DNA of 64,000 nt from Lacisediminihabitans profunda (GCF_008040105.1 NZ_VRMG01000005.1:248001-312000), one strand, 5' to 3'; positions 8,527-16,813 are shown, counted from the first letter of the stretch. Notes: generated by a model from the letters alone, not told the origin. A program made the numbers and translations.

Positions 8527-9954
8527 ATGGAGGCGGAAGTCGGAATCGAGTCGTTGCTCGCGCCCGGCGCCACCCTGCGGCGACTCGCCACGGGGGCGGT
8601 CTGGTCGGAGGGTCCCGTGTGGATTCCGGCGCTCGGTGCGGTGCGCTGGAGCGACATCCCCGGCAACCGCATCCTCCAGGTGCACGTCTCGAGCGGCGAG
8701 ACCTCGGTGTACCGGGATGATGTGGAGTTCACCAACGGACGCACCCTTGACGCCGCGGGGGCGGTCATCCAGTGCTCGCACGGTCGTCGAGCGGTCGAGC
8801 GTGACGTCGACGGGGTCGTGACCACCCTCGTCGACCGGTGGAATGGCGTCCGGTTCAACTCGCCCAACGATGTCGTGGTGAAGAGCGACGGCACGATCTG
8901 GTTCACCGACCCGCCGTACGGCATCACGTTCGCCCGGGAGGGACACCCGGGGCAGACGGAGTACGGTGCGAACTACGTGTTCCGATTCGACCCGGCGAGC
9001 GGCTCGGTGACCCCGGTCGTCACCGACATGGAGGAGCCGAACGGCCTCGCGTTCTCCCCGGACGAGTCGATCCTCTACGTCTCGGACACCTCGGTCGCGT
9101 TGCGCGCCGGCGGCAACCATCACCTCCGTGCCTACGACGTGATCGACGGGCGCTCCTGCGCCGACGGCCGGGTCTTCGCGGTCGTCGAGCCGGGGGTCTC
9201 AGACGGGTTCCGGGTCGACGAGCACGGCAGGGTCTGGACCTCGAGCGCCGACTCCGTGCAGGTGTTCTCGCCGGGCGGCGCGCGGCTCGGCGCGATCGCC
9301 GTGCCGGAGGTCGTGGCCAACGTGTGTTTCGGTGGAGAGGACGGCGGCACACTCTTCATCGCCGCCTCGACGAGCCTCTACGCGATCGAGACCACGACCC
9401 GGGACGCGGTTCGTGCGCCTCTCGGTAGCCTTGACCCCATGCCTGTGAACGTCCGGAAGCCGCTCGTCGTCGTCATGGGAGTCTCCGGCTCCGGCAAGTC
9501 CACGGTGGGGAACGCGCTCGCCGACGAGCTCGAGGTCCCGTTCGTGGATGCCGACGACCTGCACCCGGCGGCCAACGTCGCGAAGATGGAGGCCGGGCAT
9601 CCGCTCACCGACGACGACCGCTGGCCCTGGCTCGCCCGCGTCGCATCGACGCTTTCCGCCGCGGAGGGCAGCGGCATGGTGATCGCCTGCTCGGCGCTCA
9701 AACGGGTCTACCGCGAGGCGATCCTGGCCGCCGAACCGGCCACCCGGTTCGTCTTCCTGAGCGGGTCGCGCGGGCTTCTGGCCGAGCGGATGTCGCACCG
9801 GCCCGGCCACTTCATGCCGGTGTCGCTGCTCGACTCTCAGCTCGCCACCCTCGAGCCGCTCGCCTCGGACGAGCCGGGCGTCACGGTGTCCCTCGACTCC
9901 GGCGCGGCGCCGGCGGAGCTCGCGAACCTCGCCGCGACGTGGCTCGCGCGGTAG
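8527..9954 (+). CDS. SMP-30/gluconolactonase domain fused in frame to gluconokinase
   Basis: A single uninterrupted 475-codon frame. Residues about 1-295 are an SMP-30/gluconolactonase/LRE beta-propeller (motifs FNSPNDVVVKSDGTIWFTDP and EPNGLAFSPDESILYVSDT). From about residue 305 follows a complete GntK-type gluconokinase: Walker A GVSGSGKSTVGN, DADDLHPAANVAKM, GHPLTDDDRWPWL, CSALKRVYRE and RPGHFMP. The two domains would catalyse consecutive steps, sugar lactone to acid and gluconate to 6-phosphogluconate. ATG 8527 has a GGAGG at 8517-8521. No stop separates the domains, but the kinase has its own ATG at 9439 with a leaderless-type TAGCCT upstream, so kinase alone may also be made. Stand-alone versions are the norm for both families; a base error fusing two genes is the main alternative. 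Confidence 0.85.
   Translation: MEAEVGIESLLAPGATLRRLATGAVWSEGPVWIPALGAVRWSDIPGNRILQVHVSSGETSVYRDDVEFTNGRTLDAAGAVIQCSHGRRAVERDVDGVVTTLVDRWNGVRFNSPNDVVVKSDGTIWFTDPPYGITFAREGHPGQTEYGANYVFRFDPASGSVTPVVTDMEEPNGLAFSPDESILYVSDTSVALRAGGNHHLRAYDVIDGRSCADGRVFAVVEPGVSDGFRVDEHGRVWTSSADSVQVFSPGGARLGAIAVPEVVANVCFGGEDGGTLFIAASTSLYAIETTTRDAVRAPLGSLDPMPVNVRKPLVVVMGVSGSGKSTVGNALADELEVPFVDADDLHPAANVAKMEAGHPLTDDDRWPWLARVASTLSAAEGSGMVIACSALKRVYREAILAAEPATRFVFLSGSRGLLAERMSHRPGHFMPVSLLDSQLATLEPLASDEPGVTVSLDSGAAPAELANLAATWLAR
9426..9431 (+). promoter_or_regulatory. Candidate internal -10 (TAGCCT) for leaderless gluconokinase
   Basis: TAGCCT lies 7 bases before the ATG at 9439 that begins the gluconokinase domain. 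This TANNNT-N7-start spacing matches several other genes in the window (for example before 33383 and 35668) and would give a leaderless kinase transcript from inside the fused gene. Confidence 0.45.
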
Positions 9955-9990
9955 CCGCACCGCTCGCGTAGCCCGCAGCGCTCCGACCAA

Positions 9991-10079
9991 CGTTTCTCCG
10001 GAGGTTTCGCTCTCGGCGCCCCGTATTTCCGCGTGACGGCCGATTTCGGCCCGCCGAGCGGCACACCTCCGGAGAAACG
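9991..10079. repeat. Inverted-repeat element, copy 2
   Basis: Arms 9991-10005 and 10065-10079 are a perfect 15-bp inverted repeat with the same sequence as the outer arms of the element at 8356-8453; the spacer is 59 bases and differs. It sits just downstream of the lactonase/gluconokinase gene, so that gene is bracketed by the two copies. Confidence 0.8.
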
Positions 10080-10080
10080 C

Positions 10081-10131
10081 GAGCCGGGCGGTCGAACGCG
10101 AGCAGGGCGGTCGAGCGAGCAGGGCGGTCGA
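10081..10131. repeat. Three short direct repeats
   Basis: Three near-identical 15-mers (GAGCMGGGCGGTCGA) begin at 10081, 10100 and 10117, directly after the inverted-repeat element. No gene covers them. Their role is unknown; slippage during replication would explain them. Confidence 0.6.
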
Positions 10132-10206
10132 GGGCGGGCCGGATGCGGCCGCACACAGGCCGCGGGCCGGAGTCCGGCGCCCGCAGCGCCGTCTCCGCAT
10201 CCCGTG

Positions 10207-10427
10207 TAAACTCTCCCACTGGGTCTTGCCCGACCGGTTCTCCGGCGGCAGGGCTACGAACTTCGGCGAGGGATCGTCGGCCGCACCAACCGGTGCGGTG
10301 GACATCCGTGATCGACGCGGTGGAGCGGGGCACACGGGCTGCAGAGCCCAGGTCTTTTTCCTCACGCTGATGCGTTCGAGTTGAAACCAATGACACGCGG
10401 GCCCCCGGCTCGCAGAGGAGAAAAACC
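10207..10427 (+). promoter_or_regulatory. Structured 5' leader of rplY with candidate attenuator
   Basis: A possible -10 (TAAACT, 10207-10212) opens a leader of about 210 bases with no convincing gene. It contains a perfect 7-bp hairpin (CCGCACC 10281-10287 with GGTGCGG 10292-10298), then a 5-bp GC hairpin (GGGCT 10336-10340 with AGCCC 10345-10349) followed by TTTTT at 10355-10359, resembling a short intrinsic terminator about 70 bases before the rplY start. The rplY ribosome site AGAGGAG follows. Ribosomal-protein leaders are often autoregulatory; here that is inference. Confidence 0.4.
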
Positions 10428-11054
10428 ATGGCGGAGAAGAAGGCTCACAAGGAGCTCACCAACAAGATCACGGCCGAGCCGCGCAACACGTTCGGCAAGG
10501 GCGTCGCCCGCAAGCTGCGCGCCGCGGGCAAGGTCCCGGCCGTCGTCTACGGTCACGGCACCGAGCCGCGTCACCTGAGCCTCCCGGCCCACGACGTGTC
10601 GCTCCTGCTGCGCAAGGCGAACGCCATCCTCGACCTGCAGATCGAGGGGGAGAGCCAGCTCGCTCTCGTCAAGGACGTGCAGAAGGACCCGCTGCGCCAG
10701 ATCATCGAGCACATCGACCTCATCGTCGTGCGCAAGGGTGAGCGCGTCGAGGTCGACGTGGCCGTGCACCTCGAGGGCGAGCCGGTCTCCGGCACCGTCG
10801 CGGACCAGGACGCCAAGTCCCTCCTCGTCGAGACGCTCGCCATCAGCATCCCCGAGAACATCGTCGTGAGCGTGGAGGGCCTCGAGGCCGGCACGCACAT
10901 CTACGCGAAGGACATCACGCTGCCCGAGGGTGCGGTGCTCATCACCGACCCCGAGACGCTCGTCATCGCGATCAGTGTCCCGGCCGAGCAGGACCTCGGC
11001 GAGGCGCCCGAGGTCGAGGCCCCCGCCGCCGAGGCCGAGGCGGCCGCCGAGTAG
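10428..11054 (+). CDS. rplY: 50S ribosomal protein L25/general stress protein Ctc
   Basis: A 208-residue two-domain L25 of the Ctc type. The N-terminal 5S-rRNA-binding domain is visible in FGKGVARKLRAAGKVPAVVYGHG and LVKDVQKDPLRQIIEHIDL, and the C-terminal TL5-like domain in VEGLEAGTHIYAKDITLPEG. The tail is rich in alanine and glutamate, as in other actinobacterial L25 proteins. ATG 10428 has a strong GAGGAG site 8-9 bases upstream. Binds 5S rRNA in the large ribosomal subunit. Followed closely by pth, a common bacterial arrangement. Confidence 0.95.
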   Translation: MAEKKAHKELTNKITAEPRNTFGKGVARKLRAAGKVPAVVYGHGTEPRHLSLPAHDVSLLLRKANAILDLQIEGESQLALVKDVQKDPLRQIIEHIDLIVVRKGERVEVDVAVHLEGEPVSGTVADQDAKSLLVETLAISIPENIVVSVEGLEAGTHIYAKDITLPEGAVLITDPETLVIAISVPAEQDLGEAPEVEAPAAEAEAAAE

Positions 11055-11084
11055 CGAGCCGTTCCCCAGGGAAAGACAGACCCG

Positions 11085-11672
11085 CTGGACACCAATCAGT
11101 GGCTCGTAGTCGGGCTCGGCAACCCCGGGCCCGACTACGCGAGCAATCGACACAACGTCGGCCAGATGGTGCTGGCCGAACTCGCCGACCGGGCGAGGGC
11201 ACCGTTCAAGAGTCATAAGACCAATTCGATGGTCGCCGAGGGGCGCACCGGTCTCGAGGGCCCGCGGCTGATCCTCGCGAAGCCGAACTCGTTCATGAAC
11301 CTCTCCGGTGGTCCGGTCGCCGCACTCCTTCGTTTCTACAAGATCGAACCCGAACGCCTCATCGTCGTGCACGACGAGCTCGACATCCCGTTCGACCGCC
11401 TCAAGATCAAGAAGGGCGGCGGCGCCGGCGGGCACAACGGGGTGCGTGACATCATCTCGGCCATCGGAACCGGCGACTTCGTGCGCGTGCGGGTGGGCGT
11501 CGGTCGACCCCCCGGGCGCCAGGCCTCCGCCGACTTCGTGTTGCGCGACTTCGGTTCGGCCGAGCGCGCCGTGCTGCCCAACATCCTCACGGATGCCGCG
11601 GATGCCGTGGAGTCGATCGCGCGGGATGGACTCACCGCGGCCCAGTTGCGGTTCCACACCGTCGCGGAGTAA
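11085..11672 (+). CDS. pth: Peptidyl-tRNA hydrolase, apparent CTG start
   Basis: Recycles peptidyl-tRNA by hydrolysing the ester bond. The family N-terminus WLVVGLGNPGPDYASNRHNVG (with catalytic histidine in NRHN) is required for activity and lies upstream of the first in-frame ATG (11166). Between the in-frame rplY stop (11052-11054) and this motif no ATG, GTG or TTG occurs in frame; the only near-cognate codon is CTG at 11085, preceded by AGGGA at 11068-11072. That start gives 195 residues, the usual Pth length. Other family motifs: KPNSFMNLSGGPV, DELDIPFDRLKIKKGGGAGGHNG. The function is secure; the CTG start is deduced. Confidence 0.9.
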   Translation: MDTNQWLVVGLGNPGPDYASNRHNVGQMVLAELADRARAPFKSHKTNSMVAEGRTGLEGPRLILAKPNSFMNLSGGPVAALLRFYKIEPERLIVVHDELDIPFDRLKIKKGGGAGGHNGVRDIISAIGTGDFVRVRVGVGRPPGRQASADFVLRDFGSAERAVLPNILTDAADAVESIARDGLTAAQLRFHTVAE

Positions 11673-11711
11673 ATGCTTGGCGTGCCGCCGCCAGCCGCGC
11701 AGACTGGGTGG

Positions 11712-12632
11712 GTGAAGGTTCTCGTTGCCGGAGCTACCGGGGTGATCGGCCGCCCCCTCGTGCGCCACCTCATTCGGGCGGGGCACGCCGTCGCGGGGCT
11801 CACCCGCACGGAGGCCGGCGCCGACCAGCTCGTCTCCCAGGGTGCCCGGGCGATCCGTGCCGACATCCTCGACCTGGGCGCGCTCCTCGAGGCGACGGCC
11901 GGCCTCGCCGCGGACGCCATCATCCACGAGGTCACGGCGCTCGCCCGGCCGCCGGCTCGCTACGCCGACATGGAACCGACCAACCGCCTGCGCACCGAGG
12001 GCTCGGCACACCTGCTCACGCTCGCGAAACAGGCGGGGGCGACCCGGTTCGTGACCCAGTCCATCGTCTTGGGCTACGGCTATCGGGACCACGGCGTCGT
12101 GCCGCTCGCCGAGGACGCCCCGTTCGGCGTGCCGGCTGGGCTCGGCAGCGACGCGGCTGTCGCGGCCATGGCCGACGCGGAGCGGCAGGCGTTCGAAGCG
12201 ACGGGCATCGACGGCATCGCGGTGCGTTACGGGCTGCTGTACGGGGGAGACCCGGAGTTCGCTCCTCGGCTGCGGGCGCGGGCGCTTCCCGTCGCGTCTG
12301 GCAGGCGGGGAACCATCGCGCTCGTCCACGTGGAGGATGCCGCCCTCGGCACCGTCGCCGCCCTTGAACGCGGAGTGGACGGCGCGGCCTACAACATCGT
12401 CGACGACACCCCGGCGACCTGGCGGGAGTTCATCGAGCAGTCCGCGCGCACCGCGGGAGCGCCGCCGCCGCCCGTGCTGCCCGGGTGGGCCTTGCGCGTG
12501 GTGGCTCCATACGCGGCCGAACTGCTCACCCGGGTGAACATGCGCGTCTCCAACGAGAGGGCCCGCGAGCAGCTCGGTTGGGCCCCGCGCTATCCGTCCT
12601 TCCGCGATGGCCTGGCGGTGCAGCTGGCCTGA
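11712..12632 (+). CDS. NAD-dependent epimerase/dehydratase family protein
   Basis: A 306-residue extended short-chain dehydrogenase. The Rossmann motif VLVAGATGVIGRPLVRHL is at the very N-terminus when the GTG at 11712 is used, and CAGACT lies 6 bases before it, fitting a leaderless start; ATG 11673 would add 13 unlikely residues. The usual SDR tyrosine-lysine pair is not obvious: around residue 120 one sees YGYRDHGVVPLAED, so the protein may be an atypical NmrA/epimerase-like member. Substrate unknown. Not obviously linked to its neighbours. Confidence 0.75.
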   Translation: MKVLVAGATGVIGRPLVRHLIRAGHAVAGLTRTEAGADQLVSQGARAIRADILDLGALLEATAGLAADAIIHEVTALARPPARYADMEPTNRLRTEGSAHLLTLAKQAGATRFVTQSIVLGYGYRDHGVVPLAEDAPFGVPAGLGSDAAVAAMADAERQAFEATGIDGIAVRYGLLYGGDPEFAPRLRARALPVASGRRGTIALVHVEDAALGTVAALERGVDGAAYNIVDDTPATWREFIEQSARTAGAPPPPVLPGWALRVVAPYAAELLTRVNMRVSNERAREQLGWAPRYPSFRDGLAVQLA

Positions 12633-12985
12633 CCGGCCGGCTGGGTTCGGCCCGCCTCTGCGCCGCTTCGACGACCGAGCGCCGCCCCTGACCCTTCGTT
12701 TTGCGAAGGCTGGCGATCACCGCGACCGCGATGATCGCCGCCACCACCGCGAGCGACACCGTCGTGGGAATGTAGACCAGGTCGAGCAGGAGCATCTTCA
12801 CCCCCACCCACACCATCACGACGGCGAGTCCCACCTTCAGGTAGACGAATCGGTGCATGAGGTCCGCGAGCAGAAAGTACATGGCCAGCAGGCCCAGGAT
12901 GGCGAAGGCGTTCGCGGTGAAGACGAGAAACGCATCGTCCGTCACGGCGAACACTGCCGGGATCGAGTCCACCGCGATCCTGCTC
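12526..12985 (-). pseudogene. Remnant of a TerC-family membrane protein gene
   Basis: Read on the minus strand from about 12985 down to 12675 the translation is a clear TerC/Alx-family C-terminal half: AVDSIPAVFAVTDDAF, TANAFAILGLLAMYFLLADL, HRFVYLKVGLAVVMVWVG, then VYIPTTVSLAVVAA and a KTKGQG end. The N-terminal half of the protein (normally more than 150 residues) is absent; upstream bases translate to unrelated sequence and run into the mfd promoter. The frame stays open past the expected end to 12526, overlapping the epimerase gene. The intact family exports manganese or confers tellurite tolerance; this copy cannot. Confidence 0.8.
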
Positions 12986-13125
12986 GTCGAGTCGGGGCAT
13001 CCGGCCGCTATCGCGACTCGGTGGCGGCCGTTTCCCCCGAGTCGGGATGGCGTGGACCGAGTCGCGAACGCCCCGGCCAGAGCCGAGGAAACCGCGCGGG
13101 CAGCGGGAGTGTCCGGGGCGGCGCG

Positions 13126-13131
13126 TAGACT
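13126..13131 (+). promoter_or_regulatory. -10 element (TAGACT) for leaderless mfd
   Basis: TAGACT is followed by six bases and then the GTG start codon of mfd at 13138. No ribosome-binding site precedes the start, so a leaderless transcript is expected. Confidence 0.6.
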
Positions 13132-13137
13132 CTTCCG

Positions 13138-16100
13138 GTGATCCTTCAGGGCTTGAACCGTGCGCTCGCGCGCGCCCGCACGTTCGAAAACGCCCTCTCC
13201 TACGCGGCCAGAAGCGCGGATTTCTCCCTCGTAGACGGCCTCCGCGCGCCACTCCTGGCCGGGCTGCTTGACGCGCGAAAGGGGCCACAGGCGCTCCTCG
13301 CGATCGTCGCGACCGGCCGCGACTCCGAGTCGCTGCGCGGCGCGCTCGCCTGTGTGTCGCCGGACGCCGAGGTCATCGAGTTCCCCGCCTGGGAGACGCT
13401 GCCGCACGAGCGGCTGAGTCCGAGCGCCGAGACAGTCGGCAAGCGCATCCGGGCCCTGCGCCACCTCCAGCGTTGGGAGGCGGCCGTGCAGGCGGGCGAG
13501 CCGGTCGGCGACCTCATCGTGGTCGCGAGCGTGCGCGCCGCCCTGCAGCCGCTCTCCGACAACCTCACCAGTCTCGAGCCGCTCGAACTGGTGGCCGGCC
13601 GGCGTGGCTACAATCTCGCCGAGCTGTCCACCCAGCTCGTCGATCTCGCATACTCCCGCGTCGACATGGTCACCCGGAGGGGCGAGTTCGCCGTGCGCGG
13701 CGGCATCCTCGACGTGTTCGCGCCGGTCGCCGAGCATCCGTGGCGGGTGGAGTTCTTCGGTGACGAGGTGGAGCAGATCCGCGAGTTCTCGGTGGCGGAC
13801 CAGCGCTCGCTGCCGGCCGCCGTGGCCGTCGTCGAGCTTCCGGCGAGCCGCGAGATGCTCCTGAGCCCCCAGGTGCGCCAGCGGGCCAGGGAGATGCAGC
13901 ACGAGTTCCCGAGCCTCTCGACCATGCTCGCCAAGATCTCGGAGGGAATTCCGGTGGACGGCATGGAGTCGCTCGCCCCCGCCCTCGTCGACCGCCTCGT
14001 GCCTCTCACCCACTACCTCCCCGCCGGCGCGGCGATCGCCGTGCTCGCGCCCGAGCGGGTCGCGTCCCGAGCGGTGAGCCTCGTGGAGACGAACCGCGAG
14101 TTCCTCGGCGCGGCCTGGAACGCCGCGACCGCGGGTGCGGAGGCGCCGATCGACCTCGACTCCGGCGACTTCCTCAGCATCAACGCCCTTCGCGAGTCGG
14201 CCGGCGACCGCGCGTGGTGGACGCTGAGCAGCTTCGACTCCGGCGCGGTGGATGTCGCGGCGACCTCCGAACTCCGCGACGGCGACCACTACATCCGCAT
14301 CGACGCCACGACGGTGCCGAGCTTCCAGGGCCGGGCCGACGGCGCGATCGAGTACGTGGGCGAGAGGCTCAGGGATGGCTGGACGGTGGCGGTGGTTGCC
14401 CAGGGCGCCGGCCTGGTCGAACGCGCGGCCGAGGCACTCGGCGAGCACGGCTTCGCCGCGCGGGTGGTGGACGAATTCCCCGCGGCGCCCGAGACCGGCA
14501 TCGCCTACCTGCTCAAGGCATCCGTCGAGAACGGCTTCGAGCTGCCCGAGATCAAGTTCGCCCTGCTGAGCGAGAGCGAGTTCTACGGACGCGCCGCCGG
14601 CTACGACGCCCGTCAGGTGAAGAAGCTCGGCGTGCGGCGCAAGAACGTCGTCGACCCGCTGCAGCTCAAGTCGGGCGACTACGTCGTGCACGAGACCCAC
14701 GGCATCGGCAGGTTCGTCGAGTTGGTGCAGCGCGAGGTCTCGACCGGCGGCCGCAACCCGGTCAAGAACTCCCGGGAGTACCTGCTGGTGGAATACGCGC
14801 CGTCGAAGCGCGGCTACCCGCCGGACAAGCTCTACGTGCCCACCGACCAGCTCGACCTGCTCACCCGGTACGTCGGCGGCGAGGCGCCCGCGCTCAGCAA
14901 GATGGGCGGCGGCGAGTGGGCGGCGGCGAAGGGCAAGGCCCGAAAGGCCGTGCGCGACATCGCCGTGGAACTGGTGAAGCTCTACTCGGCGCGCATGGCC
15001 AGCCGGGGCCACGCCTTCCCGCCGGACACCCCCTGGCAGCACGAGCTCGAGGACGCCTTCCCGTTCGCGGAGACTCCGGACCAGCTCACCACCATCGACG
15101 AGGTGAAGGCCGACATGGAGCGGCCCATCCCGATGGACCGCCTCATCTCCGGCGACGTCGGCTACGGCAAGACCGAGATCGCCGTGCGCGCCGCGTTCAA
15201 GGCCGTGCAGGACGGCAAGCAGGTGGTGATGCTCGTGCCGACGACGCTGCTCGTGAAGCAGCACATGGAGACCTTCGCCGAGCGTTTCGCCGGCTTCCCC
15301 GTGCACCTGCGCGCCCTCAGCCGTTTCCAGACCGACAAGGAGTCGAAGGAGACCATCGAGGGCATGGCGGATGGCACGGTCGACATCGTGATCGGCACGC
15401 ATCGCCTGCTCAGCCCCAGCATCCACTTCAAGGATCTCGGGCTCGTCATCATCGACGAGGAGCAGCGCTTCGGGGTGGAGCACAAGGACGCCCTGAAGAA
15501 GCTCAAGACCAACGTCGACATCCTCGCGATGAGCGCCACCCCGATCCCGCGCACGCTCGAGATGGCGGTGACCGGCATCCGCGAGATGTCGACGCTCGCC
15601 ACGCCGCCGGAGGACCGGCATCCGATTCTCACCTTCGTCGGGCCGTACAACGACAAGCAGGTGGGCGCCGCGATCCGCCGCGAGCTGCTGCGCGAGGGGC
15701 AGATCTTCTTCGTGCACAACCGGGTGTCGAGCATCAACCGGGTCGCCGCCCAGCTCGCCGAACTCGTGCCGGAGGCGCGCATCGCCGTGGCGCACGGCCA
15801 GCTCCCCGAGGCGGTGCTCGAGCAGGTGATGGTCGACTTCTGGGAGCGCAAGTTCGACGTGCTGGTCTCCACCACGATCATCGAGACCGGCCTCGACATC
15901 GCCAACGCGAACACCCTCATCATCGACCGGGCGGACAAGTACGGGCTGTCGCAGTTGCACCAGTTGCGCGGCCGGGTCGGTCGCGGGCGCGAGCGTGCAT
16001 ACGCCTACTTCCTCTACGACGCCGACAAGCCGCTCGGCGAGGTCGCGCACGACCGCCTGGCCACGATCGCGGCCAACAACGAACTCGGCGCCGGCATGCA

Positions 16101-16737
16101 GGTGGCGCTCAAGGACCTCGAGATCCGTGGGGCGGGCAACCTGCTCGGCGGGGAGCAGTCCGGCCATATCGCCGGGGTCGGCTTCGACCTCTACCTGCGG
16201 ATGATCGGCGAGGCCGTCTCCACCTTCCGCGGCGACGTGGCGGAGGGCCAGACCGAGTTGCGTCTCGAACTGCCGGTGGATGCGCACATCCCCGAAGAGT
16301 ATGTGGAGAGCGAGCGGCTGCGGCTCGAGGCGTACCAGAAGCTCTCGACGGCATCCTCCCCGGCCGCCTCGGTCGACGCGATCGATCACGTGCTCGAGGA
16401 GCTGACCGACCGCTATGGCGAGCCTCCCGTGCAGGTGCAGAACCTGATCGCGGTGTCGCGGCTTCGACGGATGGCGCAGAAGGCCGGGCTCAGCGAGGTC
16501 GTGACCGCGGGCGGCAACCTCCGCGTCGCGTCGATGGAGCTCGCGGACTCGATCCAGATCAGGCTGCAGCGGATGTTCCCGGGGGCGCGGTACTTCGCCC
16601 AGACGCACTCGGTCTCGGTGCCGCTCCCGGTGCGGCAGGGCATCCCGCTCGCCGATGCCGACCTCATCGAGTGGACCGGCCAGCTGCTCGTCGCCATCTT
16701 CGGCGCCGAGCTGAAGGTGGAGCCGGCTCCGGTCTGA
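13138..16737 (+). CDS. mfd: Transcription-repair coupling factor
   Basis: A full-length 1199-residue Mfd that removes stalled RNA polymerase and recruits UvrA. Domains in order: UvrB-like N-terminal module (VIEFPAWETLPHERLSPS; RRGEFAVRGGILDVF), the polymerase-interacting CarD-like domain (GDYVVHETHGIGRFVEL, residues about 515-580), then the SF2 translocase with Walker A SGDVGYGKTEIA, DEEQRFGVEH, SATPIPRTLEMA and the RecG-like QLRGRVGRG and GAGNLLGGEQSGHI motifs, and a C-terminal TRCF domain (LRLELPVDAHIPEEYV). GTG 13138 is the leaderless start. A very long open frame on the opposite strand is its shadow. Confidence 0.97.
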   Translation: MILQGLNRALARARTFENALSYAARSADFSLVDGLRAPLLAGLLDARKGPQALLAIVATGRDSESLRGALACVSPDAEVIEFPAWETLPHERLSPSAETVGKRIRALRHLQRWEAAVQAGEPVGDLIVVASVRAALQPLSDNLTSLEPLELVAGRRGYNLAELSTQLVDLAYSRVDMVTRRGEFAVRGGILDVFAPVAEHPWRVEFFGDEVEQIREFSVADQRSLPAAVAVVELPASREMLLSPQVRQRAREMQHEFPSLSTMLAKISEGIPVDGMESLAPALVDRLVPLTHYLPAGAAIAVLAPERVASRAVSLVETNREFLGAAWNAATAGAEAPIDLDSGDFLSINALRESAGDRAWWTLSSFDSGAVDVAATSELRDGDHYIRIDATTVPSFQGRADGAIEYVGERLRDGWTVAVVAQGAGLVERAAEALGEHGFAARVVDEFPAAPETGIAYLLKASVENGFELPEIKFALLSESEFYGRAAGYDARQVKKLGVRRKNVVDPLQLKSGDYVVHETHGIGRFVELVQREVSTGGRNPVKNSREYLLVEYAPSKRGYPPDKLYVPTDQLDLLTRYVGGEAPALSKMGGGEWAAAKGKARKAVRDIAVELVKLYSARMASRGHAFPPDTPWQHELEDAFPFAETPDQLTTIDEVKADMERPIPMDRLISGDVGYGKTEIAVRAAFKAVQDGKQVVMLVPTTLLVKQHMETFAERFAGFPVHLRALSRFQTDKESKETIEGMADGTVDIVIGTHRLLSPSIHFKDLGLVIIDEEQRFGVEHKDALKKLKTNVDILAMSATPIPRTLEMAVTGIREMSTLATPPEDRHPILTFVGPYNDKQVGAAIRRELLREGQIFFVHNRVSSINRVAAQLAELVPEARIAVAHGQLPEAVLEQVMVDFWERKFDVLVSTTIIETGLDIANANTLIIDRADKYGLSQLHQLRGRVGRGRERAYAYFLYDADKPLGEVAHDRLATIAANNELGAGMQVALKDLEIRGAGNLLGGEQSGHIAGVGFDLYLRMIGEAVSTFRGDVAEGQTELRLELPVDAHIPEEYVESERLRLEAYQKLSTASSPAASVDAIDHVLEELTDRYGEPPVQVQNLIAVSRLRRMAQKAGLSEVVTAGGNLRVASMELADSIQIRLQRMFPGARYFAQTHSVSVPLPVRQGIPLADADLIEWTGQLLVAIFGAELKVEPAPV

Positions 16738-16753
16738 CCTCCCCGGCTGCAAC

Positions 16754-16813
16754 TGTGCCCGTTTGTCGTGACTGTGCCCGGTCGCCGGTGCCAAATCACG
16801 ACGAAGGGGCACA
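16754..16813. repeat. Imperfect inverted repeat downstream of mfd
   Basis: Arms 16754-16771 and 16796-16813 match in 16 of 18 positions around a 24-base spacer, just after the mfd stop. There is no T-run, so it is not a clear intrinsic terminator. It could be a terminator of another type or a dispersed intergenic repeat. Confidence 0.55.

Noticed and set aside
9439-9954. Separate gluconokinase gene instead of a fusion
   Set aside because: Not adopted as the main call because no stop separates it from the lactonase frame; kept as an alternative start within the fused entry.
11166-11672. Peptidyl-tRNA hydrolase starting at ATG 11166
   Set aside because: That start removes the GLGNPG motif and catalytic histidine, which are present in frame just upstream.
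10362-12329. 655-residue minus-strand frame opposite rplY, pth and the epimerase
   Set aside because: Low-complexity R/E/G/H-rich translation and three well-supported genes on the other strand.
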